Source: Aneurinibacillus sp. REN35 (GTDB taxonomy: Bacteria; Bacillota; Bacilli; Aneurinibacillales; Aneurinibacillaceae). From it: DNA of 64,000 nucleotides. Positions 26,276 through 34,153 of this stretch are shown here, piece after piece. Positions within the stretch are counted from its first letter, which is position 1. Each line of letters begins with the position of its first letter. Under the pieces are notes generated by a model. The model made no database searches, was not told where the DNA came from, and saw only the letters and a list, made by a program, of their open reading frames with translations. Location of the stretch: positions 597,467 to 661,466 of the forward strand of contig NZ_JBFTXJ020000001.1 in the NCBI RefSeq assembly GCF_041379945.2. Direction: 5' to 3'. The position numbers and the translations under genes are program-made.

Positions 26276-26509
26276 ATGCTGATGCTTACGTATTCGAGAA
26301 GCGGTGTAGTGGGCAAATCCGGTGACGGTACCGTGATATACAACAGTGATACATTTGAGGAACCGCCGCGCTCAGGTGATGAGAAAGAGATCAATGGACA
26401 AACGTATCAAGTGGTGCAGGTAGAACAACGTGCAGATTTTACGTTTCGAGTGCTACTTCAGGAAAAAGGTGAGCAGGAGAGCATTACCCGGCTAAAAAAC
26501 GATAAGTAG
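26276..26509 (+). CDS. Hypothetical protein, 77 residues
   Basis: ATG 26276 has AGGAGG 7 bases upstream. The protein is predicted mostly beta: MLMLTYSRSGVVGKSGDGTV then a strand pair YQVVQVEQRADFTFRVLLQE, soluble, no cysteine. It could be the third gene of the radical SAM-YwiC unit (40 bases downstream) before a strong terminator. I do not recognise the family. Confidence 0.65.
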   Translation: MLMLTYSRSGVVGKSGDGTVIYNSDTFEEPPRSGDEKEINGQTYQVVQVEQRADFTFRVLLQEKGEQESITRLKNDK

Positions 26510-26518
26510 AAAGAAAAT

Positions 26519-26564
26519 GGAACGGGATATTGGCAGTGAATGCTGACGTCCCGTTCCTTTTTTT
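26519..26564. terminator. Bidirectional terminator before cssS
   Basis: GGAACGGGA (26519-26527) pairs with TCCCGTTCC (26549-26557), then T-run; it serves the plus-strand unit and convergent cssRS. Confidence 0.88.
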
Positions 26565-27915
26565 ATATGTCATGCGAAGGGAAATCCAAGTAAAAGGCAG
26601 GCCCTGTCTTTTCATTGACGACATGGACGCTGCCGTGGTGGAGCAGCATGATCCGCTTTACAATGGCAAGACCAAGTCCGAATTGACCGTTTGTCCCTTT
26701 GCGATACGGTTCAAATATTGTATCAATGTATGCCTGTGGGATTGGCGGCCCATCATTGGCCAGACGAAGCGTAAGGGAGTGAGCAGGTTCTTCCTGTGCC
26801 TCCGCTGTCACATGGATGCTTCGTTTAGCATAACGAATCTGGTTATCGAGTACGTTTTCTAGCGCAGTACGAATCTGCTCCTCATCCCCTGGAATCAAAA
26901 GATCGGGAACATTGATCACCCATTCCAAATCAGAGCGGCGCCAGCGTAGGCGCTGTGCTGTCTCCTCTACTATATTTTTGATATGAACCGGACGTACAGA
27001 TCGCTCCTGTGTTGCCAAATAGTCTAATCTTGTTAGGTAAAGGAGCTGTTTGATCTGGCTTTCCAGCCGCTCGGCTTCTTTTTCAATCACATCTACCGTC
27101 TGTGTCAGGTCTCCGGACGGATAGATTCCGTCTTTGACTGCCTGCGCATAGCTGCGGATGACCATAACAGGAGTTTTCAATTCGTGTGATACGTTTTGCA
27201 AAAGTGCGCGCTGTGTCTCATCCTGTGTTATCAGCCGCTTTCGCATTTGTTCTACCGAGGCGGCCAGCCGTCCGATTTCATCTTTTCGATCCAGTAGAAG
27301 CGGCCTGTGCCATTCACGTTCTGCTAAGCGCTGTACGTGCTTTTCGATATGAACGAGCGGCCGGGATAAATACTTAGAAAGCGCATAAGAAAATGGAAAG
27401 CTCGCAATCAGAATGAGTGCGGCCATCATAAATAACTGCCGGATAAAAGATGAAATAAAGTCCTTATGATACGTATCCCAAGTATAGGATAGCAGTAAAA
27501 ATTGTCTGCCATCCGCCTCTGCGTTGCGGATAACATAGTAAAGCGTTCGTTTATCGATTTTTTGTTTGTATTCTTTGCTAGGCTCTGTCTGAAGCAGCGC
27601 CTGTTTTTCAGCCTTGGCCAAAAACGCTGATGGAAGCTGGGTCATGGCCATAGAAGAGGCGTACCATTGTCCGTTTACAATCAGCAGGTGATTAACAATC
27701 CCGTTCTCTTTTTGGCGAAAGCGCTTAGGTGAGTCGAACCCGTCGTCAGGCTTGCTGACGAGAAGCATCTGCGCTTCGTTAATGCGATTATACGTATCTT
27801 GTACGAGAAATGGACGTACAAGCAGAGGCGTCAATAGAATAACAATGCACAAAATTAGTGCCAAAGCTCCGGTGAATACAAGCCAAATCTGAACGGCAAG
27901 CGGTTTATTTTTCAT
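26563..27915 (-). CDS. cssS: Secretion-stress sensor histidine kinase CssS
   Basis: Membrane kinase that in B. subtilis senses misfolded secreted proteins and drives htrA/htrB through CssR. Helix 1 (about 8-30, start MKNKPLAVQIW as in CssS), extracellular domain (about 31-155), helix 2 (about 159-180), HAMP with KYLSRPL, phosphoacceptor H244 in NVSHELKTPVMVIRSYAQ, and an ATPase domain with NVLDNQIRYA, NDGPPIP and GLGLAIVKRI. The asparagine box, extracellular size and order match CssS closely. It overlaps cssR by 4 bases and is cotranscribed downstream of it. Confidence 0.9.
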   Translation of the reverse strand: MKNKPLAVQIWLVFTGALALILCIVILLTPLLVRPFLVQDTYNRINEAQMLLVSKPDDGFDSPKRFRQKENGIVNHLLIVNGQWYASSMAMTQLPSAFLAKAEKQALLQTEPSKEYKQKIDKRTLYYVIRNAEADGRQFLLLSYTWDTYHKDFISSFIRQLFMMAALILIASFPFSYALSKYLSRPLVHIEKHVQRLAEREWHRPLLLDRKDEIGRLAASVEQMRKRLITQDETQRALLQNVSHELKTPVMVIRSYAQAVKDGIYPSGDLTQTVDVIEKEAERLESQIKQLLYLTRLDYLATQERSVRPVHIKNIVEETAQRLRWRRSDLEWVINVPDLLIPGDEEQIRTALENVLDNQIRYAKRSIHVTAEAQEEPAHSLTLRLANDGPPIPQAYIDTIFEPYRKGTNGQFGLGLAIVKRIMLLHHGSVHVVNEKTGPAFYLDFPSHDI

Positions 27916-28595
27916 ATATTCGTCATCCTATAGCCATACCCGTATAACGTTTCGATATGCAGGTCTGTCATTTTCTTGCGCAGTCGCCGTACTAAGTCGT
28001 CTACAGCCCGGTCCGTACCGAAATAATCCACTCCCCATACATGCGCAAGGATTTGCTCGCGGGAGAGTGCTTGTCCGGGATGTGCGATAAAGAGCAGCAG
28101 TAAATCAAGCTCCTTTGATGTAAGTTCAATTGCTTCTTCACCCTGCCATACTCTTCGCTCCTTTTCCCATATAGTATAGGAGCAGACGGTTAGCACGTTT
28201 TGCGCCGGCGCGGTTTGTCGCTTAGCTTTCCCGTATACACGCTCAAGCAGCTTACGGGCGCGGACAACGAGTTCGCGCGGCAGGAAGGGCTTAGCAAGAT
28301 AGTCATCGCTGCCCATCTCCAGACCAAGAATTCGATCCAGATCGGCATCACGTGCGGAAATAAAAATGACAGGAAGGGCAGGGTTATCGTGTTTAATGTG
28401 GCGCAATAGCTCAAAGCCGTCCATATCCGGCAGCATAATATCAAGAATCCAAATATGCGGCTGCTGAGGAATGGCCGCTTTTGCGTCCTCACCATTAAGA
28501 AATGACGTGACATGCCAGCCTTCATTTTGCAGATAGGAGGTCAGAAGACGATTGAGATTCGCTTCATCTTCGACCAGATATACATGGTAGGACAT
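27912..28595 (-). CDS. cssR: Secretion-stress response regulator CssR (OmpR family)
   Basis: Receiver domain 1-120 with D9/D10, phosphorylated D52 in LDIMLPDMDG and K103-type LAKPFLPRE; winged-helix DNA-binding domain with TSKELDLLLLF and HVWGVDYFGTDRAVDDLVRRL. The start MSYHVYLVEDE, the ARDADLDRILGLEMGSDDY segment and the tail ETLYGYGYRM are CssR-like. ATG 28595 follows GGGGGA by 8 bases; a longer upstream reading lacks a site. In Bacillus it activates quality-control proteases. The exported repeat protein gene directly upstream on the same strand is a candidate target. Confidence 0.9.
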   Translation of the reverse strand: MSYHVYLVEDEANLNRLLTSYLQNEGWHVTSFLNGEDAKAAIPQQPHIWILDIMLPDMDGFELLRHIKHDNPALPVIFISARDADLDRILGLEMGSDDYLAKPFLPRELVVRARKLLERVYGKAKRQTAPAQNVLTVCSYTIWEKERRVWQGEEAIELTSKELDLLLLFIAHPGQALSREQILAHVWGVDYFGTDRAVDDLVRRLRKKMTDLHIETLYGYGYRMTNI

Positions 28596-28640
28596 ACGCT
28601 TCTTCCCCCGATAGATTGTTTTCCGTTCTTCTATAAGCAT

Positions 28641-28675
28641 AAAGAAAGGGACATGCGGAAGCAACATGTCCCTTG
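28641..28675 (-). terminator. Hairpin between the repeat-protein gene and cssR
   Basis: AAGGGACATG (28646-28655) pairs with CATGTCCCTT (28665-28674); on the minus strand it is followed by TCTTTATG, a weak T-tract, so partial read-through into cssRS is possible. Confidence 0.55.
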
Positions 28676-28701
28676 GAGCGGAGCGTTGAAGGATGCGGCA
28701 G

Positions 28702-29175
28702 CTATTCGATATCCGGCAGCTGCTTCTTCAATTCATCGACAGTCATGCCCTTTTCTTTTGCTATCTCGGCAAGCTTTGCATCACGCTTTTCCTGCATTTT
28801 CTTTTTCAATTCATCGACAGTGATCCCTTTTTCTTTTGCGCGTTCAGCAAGTCTAGCTTCGCGTTCCTGCTGCATTTTCTTTTTCAATTCATCAACAGTG
28901 ATGCCTTTTTGCTTCGCCAATTCTTCGAGCTTCGCTTCGCGCTCTTTGTGCATTTCCTCCTTCAGCTCATCAACGGTAATCCCTTTTTGCTTTGCTAACT
29001 CTTCAAGCTTCGCTTTCGGCATTTTACCTCCCTTGCCAAAGCCGTGACCATGTGCAACGTATGCAGCAGGTTCTAGCGTTGGCGTGGCTGGTGCTGTTTC
29101 GGCAGCAAATACTGATCCCATGGAAGCGAGTGCGAACCCCGTTCCTAGCATTGCGGCATACCATTTTTTCTTCAT
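28702..29175 (-). CDS. Exported protein with four 26-residue helical repeats
   Basis: 157 residues from ATG 29175 (AGGAGG upstream). Residues 1-24 are a signal peptide (KKK, hydrophobic core, SVFA-AE cleavage). After a Pro/Ala and His/Gly-rich linker (25-55) come repeats at 56-81, 82-107, 108-133 and 134-157, each of the form KLEELAKQKGITVDELKKKM plus about 6 charged residues, predicted as two short helices. No enzyme motif. It lies just upstream of cssR on the same strand and may be controlled by CssRS. Exported, small, charged and helical, it recalls periplasmic stress helpers such as CpxP or Spy in design, though not in sequence; function unknown. Confidence 0.8.
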   Translation of the reverse strand: MKKKWYAAMLGTGFALASMGSVFAAETAPATPTLEPAAYVAHGHGFGKGGKMPKAKLEELAKQKGITVDELKEEMHKEREAKLEELAKQKGITVDELKKKMQQEREARLAERAKEKGITVDELKKKMQEKRDAKLAEIAKEKGMTVDELKKQLPDIE

Positions 29176-29312
29176 ACTGTGACTCCTCCTCATTGTTACG
29201 TAGTGTTGTTTCTTGTACGATTGTCTTGTACATAGAGTAGGATAGACAGACAATACGGAAGCAATATCGAAAAAGTGTGGGAAATTGTCAAAATGGAAAG
29301 GAAGGAAAGAAT

Positions 29313-29360
29313 ATGCATATCACTTCATTTGATCATCTTGTGTTGGAACCCGGACCATAA
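29313..29360 (+). pseudogene. N-terminal remnant of a VOC/glyoxalase-type gene
   Basis: Behind GGAAGGAAAG an ATG opens MHITSFDHLVLEPGP and then stops at 29360. The first eleven residues fit the start of vicinal-oxygen-chelate proteins (M-I-x-x-x-DHLVL). The rest of the gene is gone; the following sequence belongs to the end of the convergent gene. Too short for certainty. Confidence 0.4.
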
Positions 29361-29373
29361 CGTATATAGACGC

Positions 29374-29880
29374 CTACATATGAGGAAAGCGAAATCGTTC
29401 TGTGTGCACCGATTTTGAGGAAGGATGGGGTATGTGCTCATCCTCCCATGAGACAATAATTTGCACGTCCCGTATTTTTTCGAAGACAGGAAGCATAAGG
29501 CGGGCCTGTATTTCTTCATTTGCATGCAGGCTCGATTGTGGTTGCATAGGCAGAGATAGCGGTGTACCGTCGTGGACCCGATACGCTTTGATATGAACAC
29601 GGGCCGCTGTTTGGCCTGTATTCTTAATGAGAAGGTTATATATATCATACGGTGCGTCAGGGGATTTCAATGTATCGGGGCGTTTCTTGCCGGCAGGCTT
29701 TTTGATTTCGACGAGCCACTGCTGAGATGCTTGCTGCATGGGAAGGCTTGAGTGTGTGCGGTTGTATAACGCAGAGAGCTGAGACGGCTCTTGGAGTTCT
29801 ATAGTAAGCGGAAAAACGACAAGCAAGCAGAAAGCGCCAACAATACAGTACGCCATCCATGTATGATGTTTAAAGAACAT
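29374..29880 (-). CDS. Hypothetical membrane-anchored extracytoplasmic protein, 168 residues
   Basis: ATG 29880 has AAGGGGGCG 7 bases upstream. One N-terminal helix (about 9-27, WMAYCIVGAFCLLVVFPL) anchors it; the remainder is predicted outside the cell and beta-rich with YDIYNLLIKNTGQTAARVHI and DVQIIVSWED, as in FxLD/immunoglobulin-like sandwich domains that carry an NTG-type turn. An in-frame extension to 30018 has no ribosome binding site. Unknown function. Confidence 0.65.
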   Translation of the reverse strand: MFFKHHTWMAYCIVGAFCLLVVFPLTIELQEPSQLSALYNRTHSSLPMQQASQQWLVEIKKPAGKKRPDTLKSPDAPYDIYNLLIKNTGQTAARVHIKAYRVHDGTPLSLPMQPQSSLHANEEIQARLMLPVFEKIRDVQIIVSWEDEHIPHPSSKSVHTERFRFPHM

Positions 29881-30302
29881 CGGCGTTCGCCCCCTTTGTA
29901 TGCTAAGGATACATGTAGTGTGTCCAGAATACGGGAATAAACCTCTTACATTTGAGCGTATGGTTGTGCAAAATGGCAGCAAACTAAACAGAGCAACTCC
30001 AAGCATGATGATGCCCATCTTTTGTGCATTTTATTAGCAAAAATCAAAAAAAGTCAAAGCGTTGTTTGCAATGTAGGCATAATTCTAATATATTTATTAG
30101 GGAAGAGGCTGAAAACGATCTACCGTTGTCTTGCAAATGGCGCTACAATAGTACAGGAGATTGTACGGATCAAGTACAGCATATTCTCTTAGATGATATT
30201 GTGAACGTATCATTGTGAAAGTCATCACGAGCTATACTTATTTTGGAAGCAGACAGCGAGAAGGTTTATGCAAAATGTTTCTTAATGAAAGGAAGTAGAC
30301 AA
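29881..30302. other. 422-bp intergenic region, nothing firm
   Basis: AT-rich stretch between divergent genes. A plus-strand frame of 64 codons at 30024 has neither a ribosome binding site nor a protein-like composition. No clear sigma-A promoter pair, riboswitch or terminator is visible. Confidence 0.5.
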
Positions 30303-30890
30303 ATGGATGCAGAAATGAACAACCAACCTGCCAAGCAAGACACGGCCCTGTGGGCGAATGAACTATCCAATCCGGAAGTACAGGAAGCGCTGGCTACGCT
30401 GATCCACAAATTGCCGCAAATTAAAGATGCAGTAGAAAAGGCGGAGCAAGGCATTGCGGCCGTTTCTACATTTGCGACCGATATGGATTCGCTAAACTAT
30501 ATCGCAGAAGGCGTAGATAAGTTCTCTAAAGTGGCACTTAACAAAGAAAACTTGGAAGCTTTGACTGTGCTAATTGAAAGCCTGCCGCGTCTGGCCAAGA
30601 TGGTGACATTGCTTGATAAAGTTGCAACCACGGTAGAGCCGCTTGTAACGGATAAGAACTCGCTGGCCTATCTGTTCGATACAGCAAAGGTTGTCACTTC
30701 GCCGGTAACAGATCGTGTGGAAGAAGGCGTATCCATCGTGAAGGAAGCGCAGGCACGGGCGGAGCAGAATCGGGAAACCATCTCGATCTTTGGCCTGATG
30801 AAAATGCTGAAGGACCCTGCTGTTCAGAAGGGACTCAAATTCACGCAGGCATTCCTTGATATTTTATCGGAAAAGAAAATTGTAAAATAA
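30303..30890 (+). CDS. DUF1641 family protein
   Basis: Cytosolic helical protein of 195 residues. ATG 30303 has AGGAAG 7 bases upstream. The C-terminal FGLMKMLKDPAVQKGLKFTQAFLDIL is the conserved DUF1641 stretch, and the preceding helices carry repeated LIxxLPxI/L and YxxEGVDKF patterns. In B. subtilis the homologue YjgD is encoded next to a formate-dehydrogenase-like protein; here no such partner is nearby. Function unknown. Confidence 0.85.
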   Translation: MDAEMNNQPAKQDTALWANELSNPEVQEALATLIHKLPQIKDAVEKAEQGIAAVSTFATDMDSLNYIAEGVDKFSKVALNKENLEALTVLIESLPRLAKMVTLLDKVATTVEPLVTDKNSLAYLFDTAKVVTSPVTDRVEEGVSIVKEAQARAEQNRETISIFGLMKMLKDPAVQKGLKFTQAFLDILSEKKIVK

Positions 30891-30896
30891 GCAGCG

Positions 30897-30926
30897 AAAA
30901 AGCACCCACAGCCGGGTGCTTTTTTG
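30897..30926 (+). terminator. Terminator after the DUF1641 gene
   Basis: GCACCC (30902-30907) and GGGTGC (30914-30919) flanked by A5 and T6. Confidence 0.9.
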
Positions 30927-30955
30927 TAATCAACTGGATAAGGGGGAGGGACGGT

Positions 30956-31699
30956 ATGTATTTGCGAAGCGTAAAGTTATTGCGAGAGACAATTTCTTCG
31001 CATCAGTGGAAGCAATATCCTTTGTCTATTCCTACAATAAATGCATTAGATGAGATTGAACTGGACACACGGATTACTTTTTTTGTCGGTGAAAATGGGT
31101 CTGGAAAATCCACGCTGCTTGAGGCAATAGCAGATCGGTGCGGATTTAATACAGGCGGCGGCTCAAGGCATAATTCTTATGAACTGGAGGCGGCAGAATC
31201 AGCGCTCGGACAATATATTCGTTTGTCCTGGATGCCGAAAATGACTGCAGGTTTTTTCCTGCGTGCGGAAAGTTTCTATTCATTTGCAACCTATATTGAT
31301 CGTCTGGCAAAAGAGGCGCCTGGATATGATGTGTACGGAGATTACGGCGGAAAATCGCTGCACGAGCAGTCACATGGTGAGTCGTTTTTCTCTTTGTTCA
31401 CCGAACGCTTTAAGCAGAAGGGAATCTATTTGCTTGATGAACCGGAAGCCGCATTGTCACCGTCCCGTCAGCTTTCTTTTTTACGGCTGTTATACGAGAT
31501 GGAGCAAGAGGGCATGGCACAATTTATTATTGCCACACATTCACCCATACTATTAGCTTATCCTGGCGCAAAGATTTTTACTTTTGACACGGCGCCGATT
31601 GCCCCGATCTCATACGAAGAGACTTCACATTATTTTATTACACGTCGTTTTTTGGAGCGGAGGGAGGATGTGCTACGGGATTTATTCGCCCATGAATAA
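30956..31699 (+). CDS. Orphan AAA/ABC-type ATPase (COG3910-like)
   Basis: Single-domain ATPase of 247 residues: Walker A GENGSGKST (about 46-54), signature-like SHGESFFSLF, Walker B GIYLLDEPEAALSP (about 158-171), and a switch His in IIATHSPILL. This order is that of SMC/RecF-like or ABC ATPases without a membrane partner. GGGGGAGGG stands before ATG. It lies between terminators as a single gene. Homologues are widespread and uncharacterised; some nuclease-associated defence ATPases look similar, but no nuclease (OLD/TOPRIM) gene is next to it. Confidence 0.83.
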   Translation: MYLRSVKLLRETISSHQWKQYPLSIPTINALDEIELDTRITFFVGENGSGKSTLLEAIADRCGFNTGGGSRHNSYELEAAESALGQYIRLSWMPKMTAGFFLRAESFYSFATYIDRLAKEAPGYDVYGDYGGKSLHEQSHGESFFSLFTERFKQKGIYLLDEPEAALSPSRQLSFLRLLYEMEQEGMAQFIIATHSPILLAYPGAKIFTFDTAPIAPISYEETSHYFITRRFLERREDVLRDLFAHE

Positions 31700-31787
31700 A
31701 GCGGTACTAGTTGAAACCAGAAAATAAAATAGGATAGTATTAAAAAGGTTGAACCCGAATACTAGCATACTAGTGGAGGCTGCTACG

Positions 31788-32441
31788 ATGAATTTTTTGA
31801 AGATGAAGGAACCGGTAAACACATGGACACACTTCGTACCCTTTCTTGCAGGCATTGTCGGCCTGGTCTTTCTTATTCTTGAATCAAAAAGCAATCCGTC
31901 GAAATTGGTCACCATGACGATTTTCGGAGTGAGCGTTATTCTATTGTACGGAGCAAGTTCTGTATATCACTGGGTACGAACCACCCCCGAAAAAGAGCTA
32001 TGGCTTCGCAAAATAGATCATATGGCCATTTTCATTCTCATTGCGGGTTCCTATACGCCTGTTCTTTATTATGGATTGGAAGGGGCATGGAGATGGGCTA
32101 TGCTATTGGGTGTGTGGGGGCTTTCTTTTATTGGTATCGCCATGAAGCTGTTTTTCATGAAACTACCGCGCTCGGTTTCCACCGTATTCTATGTGGCGCT
32201 TGGTTGGATTGCGGTCATTCCTTTTGCCAAGCTGATTGAAAGCTTGCCAACGGAAGCCATGATTTTGATGGTGCTGGGTGGACTTGCCTACACGGTCGGC
32301 GGCATTATTTACGGAACGAAAAAACTCAATTTTATTCCCAATAAATTCGGATTCCACGAGATTTTTCATATCTTTATTGCGGTCGGTACGCTGCTGCATT
32401 ATTTTATGATCTTTTTCTATGTTATGCCCATTCAAGTATAG
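31788..32441 (+). CDS. Hemolysin III / PAQR family membrane protein
   Basis: Seven-helix protein of 217 residues related to eukaryotic adiponectin/progestin receptors. Motifs SSVYHW, KIDHMAIFILIAGSYTP and the C-terminal FHEIFHIFIAVGTLLHYF contain the Ser, Asp and three His of the PAQR zinc site. ATG 31788 follows GTGGAGG by 8 bases; an upstream reading to 31749 is less likely. Bacterial members are tied to membrane-lipid homeostasis in some species; hemolytic activity should not be assumed. Confidence 0.9.
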   Translation: MNFLKMKEPVNTWTHFVPFLAGIVGLVFLILESKSNPSKLVTMTIFGVSVILLYGASSVYHWVRTTPEKELWLRKIDHMAIFILIAGSYTPVLYYGLEGAWRWAMLLGVWGLSFIGIAMKLFFMKLPRSVSTVFYVALGWIAVIPFAKLIESLPTEAMILMVLGGLAYTVGGIIYGTKKLNFIPNKFGFHEIFHIFIAVGTLLHYFMIFFYVMPIQV

Positions 32442-32454
32442 GAGACGGTATACG

Positions 32455-32490
32455 AAAAGGACGGCTTCATCTGTGAGCCGTCCTTTTTTT
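32455..32490. terminator. Terminator after the PAQR gene
   Basis: AAAAGGACGGCT (32455-32466) pairs with AGCCGTCC (32476-32483) plus T7. Confidence 0.88.
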
Positions 32491-32511
32491 ACATTCTTAT
32501 TGCTTGTTGCC

Positions 32512-32793
32512 TTATGTTTTGCTGATATATTGAATAAACGTCTCGAAGTGTCGATCAAAGTCTTTTATTGTATACGGCTCCGAGATGTGCTTGCCGGTTA
32601 ATTGTATATCGTATGGCGTCACCCATATATCCGTATCCTCTTCTGGAATGCGTACCAAATATTTATAAATATCATGTGTGTTCGGTTCGTATCGGACGAT
32701 AAAGCCGCACTTTCCGATAGGCAGCTTATGCTGTAATACGTCGGCGACGAAAATGACCTGCGAACCAATGAGTCGATGAGCTTTTCCTTCCAT
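32512..32793 (-). CDS. Hypothetical protein, 93 residues
   Basis: ATG 32793 has AAAGGAGG 7 bases upstream. Small soluble protein, beta-rich, with HRLIGSQVIFVADVLQ, YKYLVRIPEEDTDIWVTPYD and an aromatic tail FDRHFETFIQYI. One Cys. No known family recognised; single gene with its terminator shared with the PAQR gene. Confidence 0.65.
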   Translation of the reverse strand: MEGKAHRLIGSQVIFVADVLQHKLPIGKCGFIVRYEPNTHDIYKYLVRIPEEDTDIWVTPYDIQLTGKHISEPYTIKDFDRHFETFIQYISKT

Positions 32794-33050
32794 ATACGGG
32801 CCTCCTTTCGATGTACAAGCAGTATATGATATATGCAGGAAAAATATTCCCACCGATTGGCAGAGCGTTGTTGTAGTTCTTAAGTATTTATATTTCTTGG
32901 CTTTTCTATTTTTTTGAATAAAAGGTGCTATAAGCAGCCTGTTTTATAGTCATTAAATGTAGGATTTAGGAAACTTTTCATTTTTATCCAGCTATTTTAT
33001 GATGAGAAGGCAACGATATAGGCGAGTAATAAAAGGAGGAATGCATACGG

Positions 33051-33980
33051 ATGAAGAAGACATACATATTGCTATTCTTGTGCCTAAGTCTCGTACTGGG
33101 GAGCTTTACCTTTGCCGCTCCAAGCCAGGCAAGCGAAGCGGCATACAAAGCTTTTCTAAGTCGTACGGTAGCTGGGGCGAACTTAAATGAATTAAAAAAC
33201 GGGTATATTCCGCAGGGGATAACCTACTATGCTGCAAAAAACTGGGTCATTGTTTCCTACTATCATGCAAAACAGCCAAGTATTCTTACTGTCATTGATA
33301 ATAAGACAGGCAAGCAGCTGAAAAAAGTAAGTCTGCGCAATACGAGCGGGACAAACTATATGGGTCATGCGGGCGGTATTACCGTGAGCGGCTCCAATCT
33401 ATGGGTATCCTCGGATAAGAAAGTACATCGCATCGCACTGTCTGAGCTTGCGTCCGCTAAAAACAACGGTGCCGTAAAGTTTAAAAAATCGGTTCCGGTG
33501 CATGTGCAGGGTTCGTATGTGCTGTACAAAAACAATGTGTTGTGGGTTGGGGAGTTTGTTAAGAAGGGCGGTACAGGCAAAATCGCAGGGTATAAGATGA
33601 AAAATGGTGATTTTACTTCTTCTAAGCCTGTGCCGGATTATATGATGGATACGCCGGATCGTGTACAGGGAATGGAAATCATTGGCTCATCCATCGTCTT
33701 CAGCCGCTCCTACGGACGCAGCAATGACAGCTACCTTAGCTACTATAAGAATCCGGTCGGCAGCAAAGCGGATGGATATGTTGGCGCAGCAGGCAAGAGA
33801 ATTCCATATTGGGACTTAAACAAAAACAAGCGATTCCAGAAAACCATTACAATGCCGTCCATGTCTGAAGGAATGGTCGTAGTAGGCAGCCGCCTGTACA
33901 TCGTTTTTGAATCGGGTGCCAATGCCTATCCGGATAGTAAACCTCCTCGGATCAAACACATTAAGAAATACGCTTATTAA
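33051..33980 (+). CDS. Secreted beta-propeller-like protein, unknown function
   Basis: 309 residues. Signal peptide 1-27 (MKK, LLFLCLSLVLGSF, cleavage after PSQA). The mature part has repeated strand-turn elements (GITYYAAKNWVIVSYYH, GGITVSGSNLWVSSDKKVHRI, VLYKNNVLWVGEF, QGMEIIGSSIVFSRSY, GMVVVGSRLYIVFESG) as in YncE-like or quinoprotein-type propellers, with about five or six blades. No catalytic motif. AAAGGAGG is 11 bases before ATG. A terminator follows. Confidence 0.7.
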   Translation: MKKTYILLFLCLSLVLGSFTFAAPSQASEAAYKAFLSRTVAGANLNELKNGYIPQGITYYAAKNWVIVSYYHAKQPSILTVIDNKTGKQLKKVSLRNTSGTNYMGHAGGITVSGSNLWVSSDKKVHRIALSELASAKNNGAVKFKKSVPVHVQGSYVLYKNNVLWVGEFVKKGGTGKIAGYKMKNGDFTSSKPVPDYMMDTPDRVQGMEIIGSSIVFSRSYGRSNDSYLSYYKNPVGSKADGYVGAAGKRIPYWDLNKNKRFQKTITMPSMSEGMVVVGSRLYIVFESGANAYPDSKPPRIKHIKKYAY

Positions 33981-34005
33981 TCCAGAAATGTTATAAAATA
34001 GCCAG

Positions 34006-34043
34006 GAAGCCGGTTCAACACATTCGTTGGGCCGGCTTCTTTG
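34006..34043 (+). terminator. Terminator after the secreted propeller-like gene
   Basis: GAAGCCGG (34006-34013) pairs with CCGGCTTC (34032-34039), then TTTG. Confidence 0.75.
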
Positions 34044-34051
34044 TGCAGCAT

Positions 34052-34069
34052 ACATGACATTTATCATGT
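34052..34069 (+). promoter_or_regulatory. DesR operator candidate upstream of des
   Basis: ACATGA-CATTTA-TCATGT is a perfect 6-bp inverted repeat about 85 bp before the des start; two further ATGAC half sites follow at 34077 and 34086. A response-regulator dimer array upstream of a promoter with a poor -35 fits activation by phosphorylated DesR. Confidence 0.6.
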
Positions 34070-34153
34070 CTTGTATATGACGCGTATGACTTCAAAGGTT
34101 TATGATATTCCTTCATAATCTAAAATAATAAATGATGAAGGGATACAACCGAA

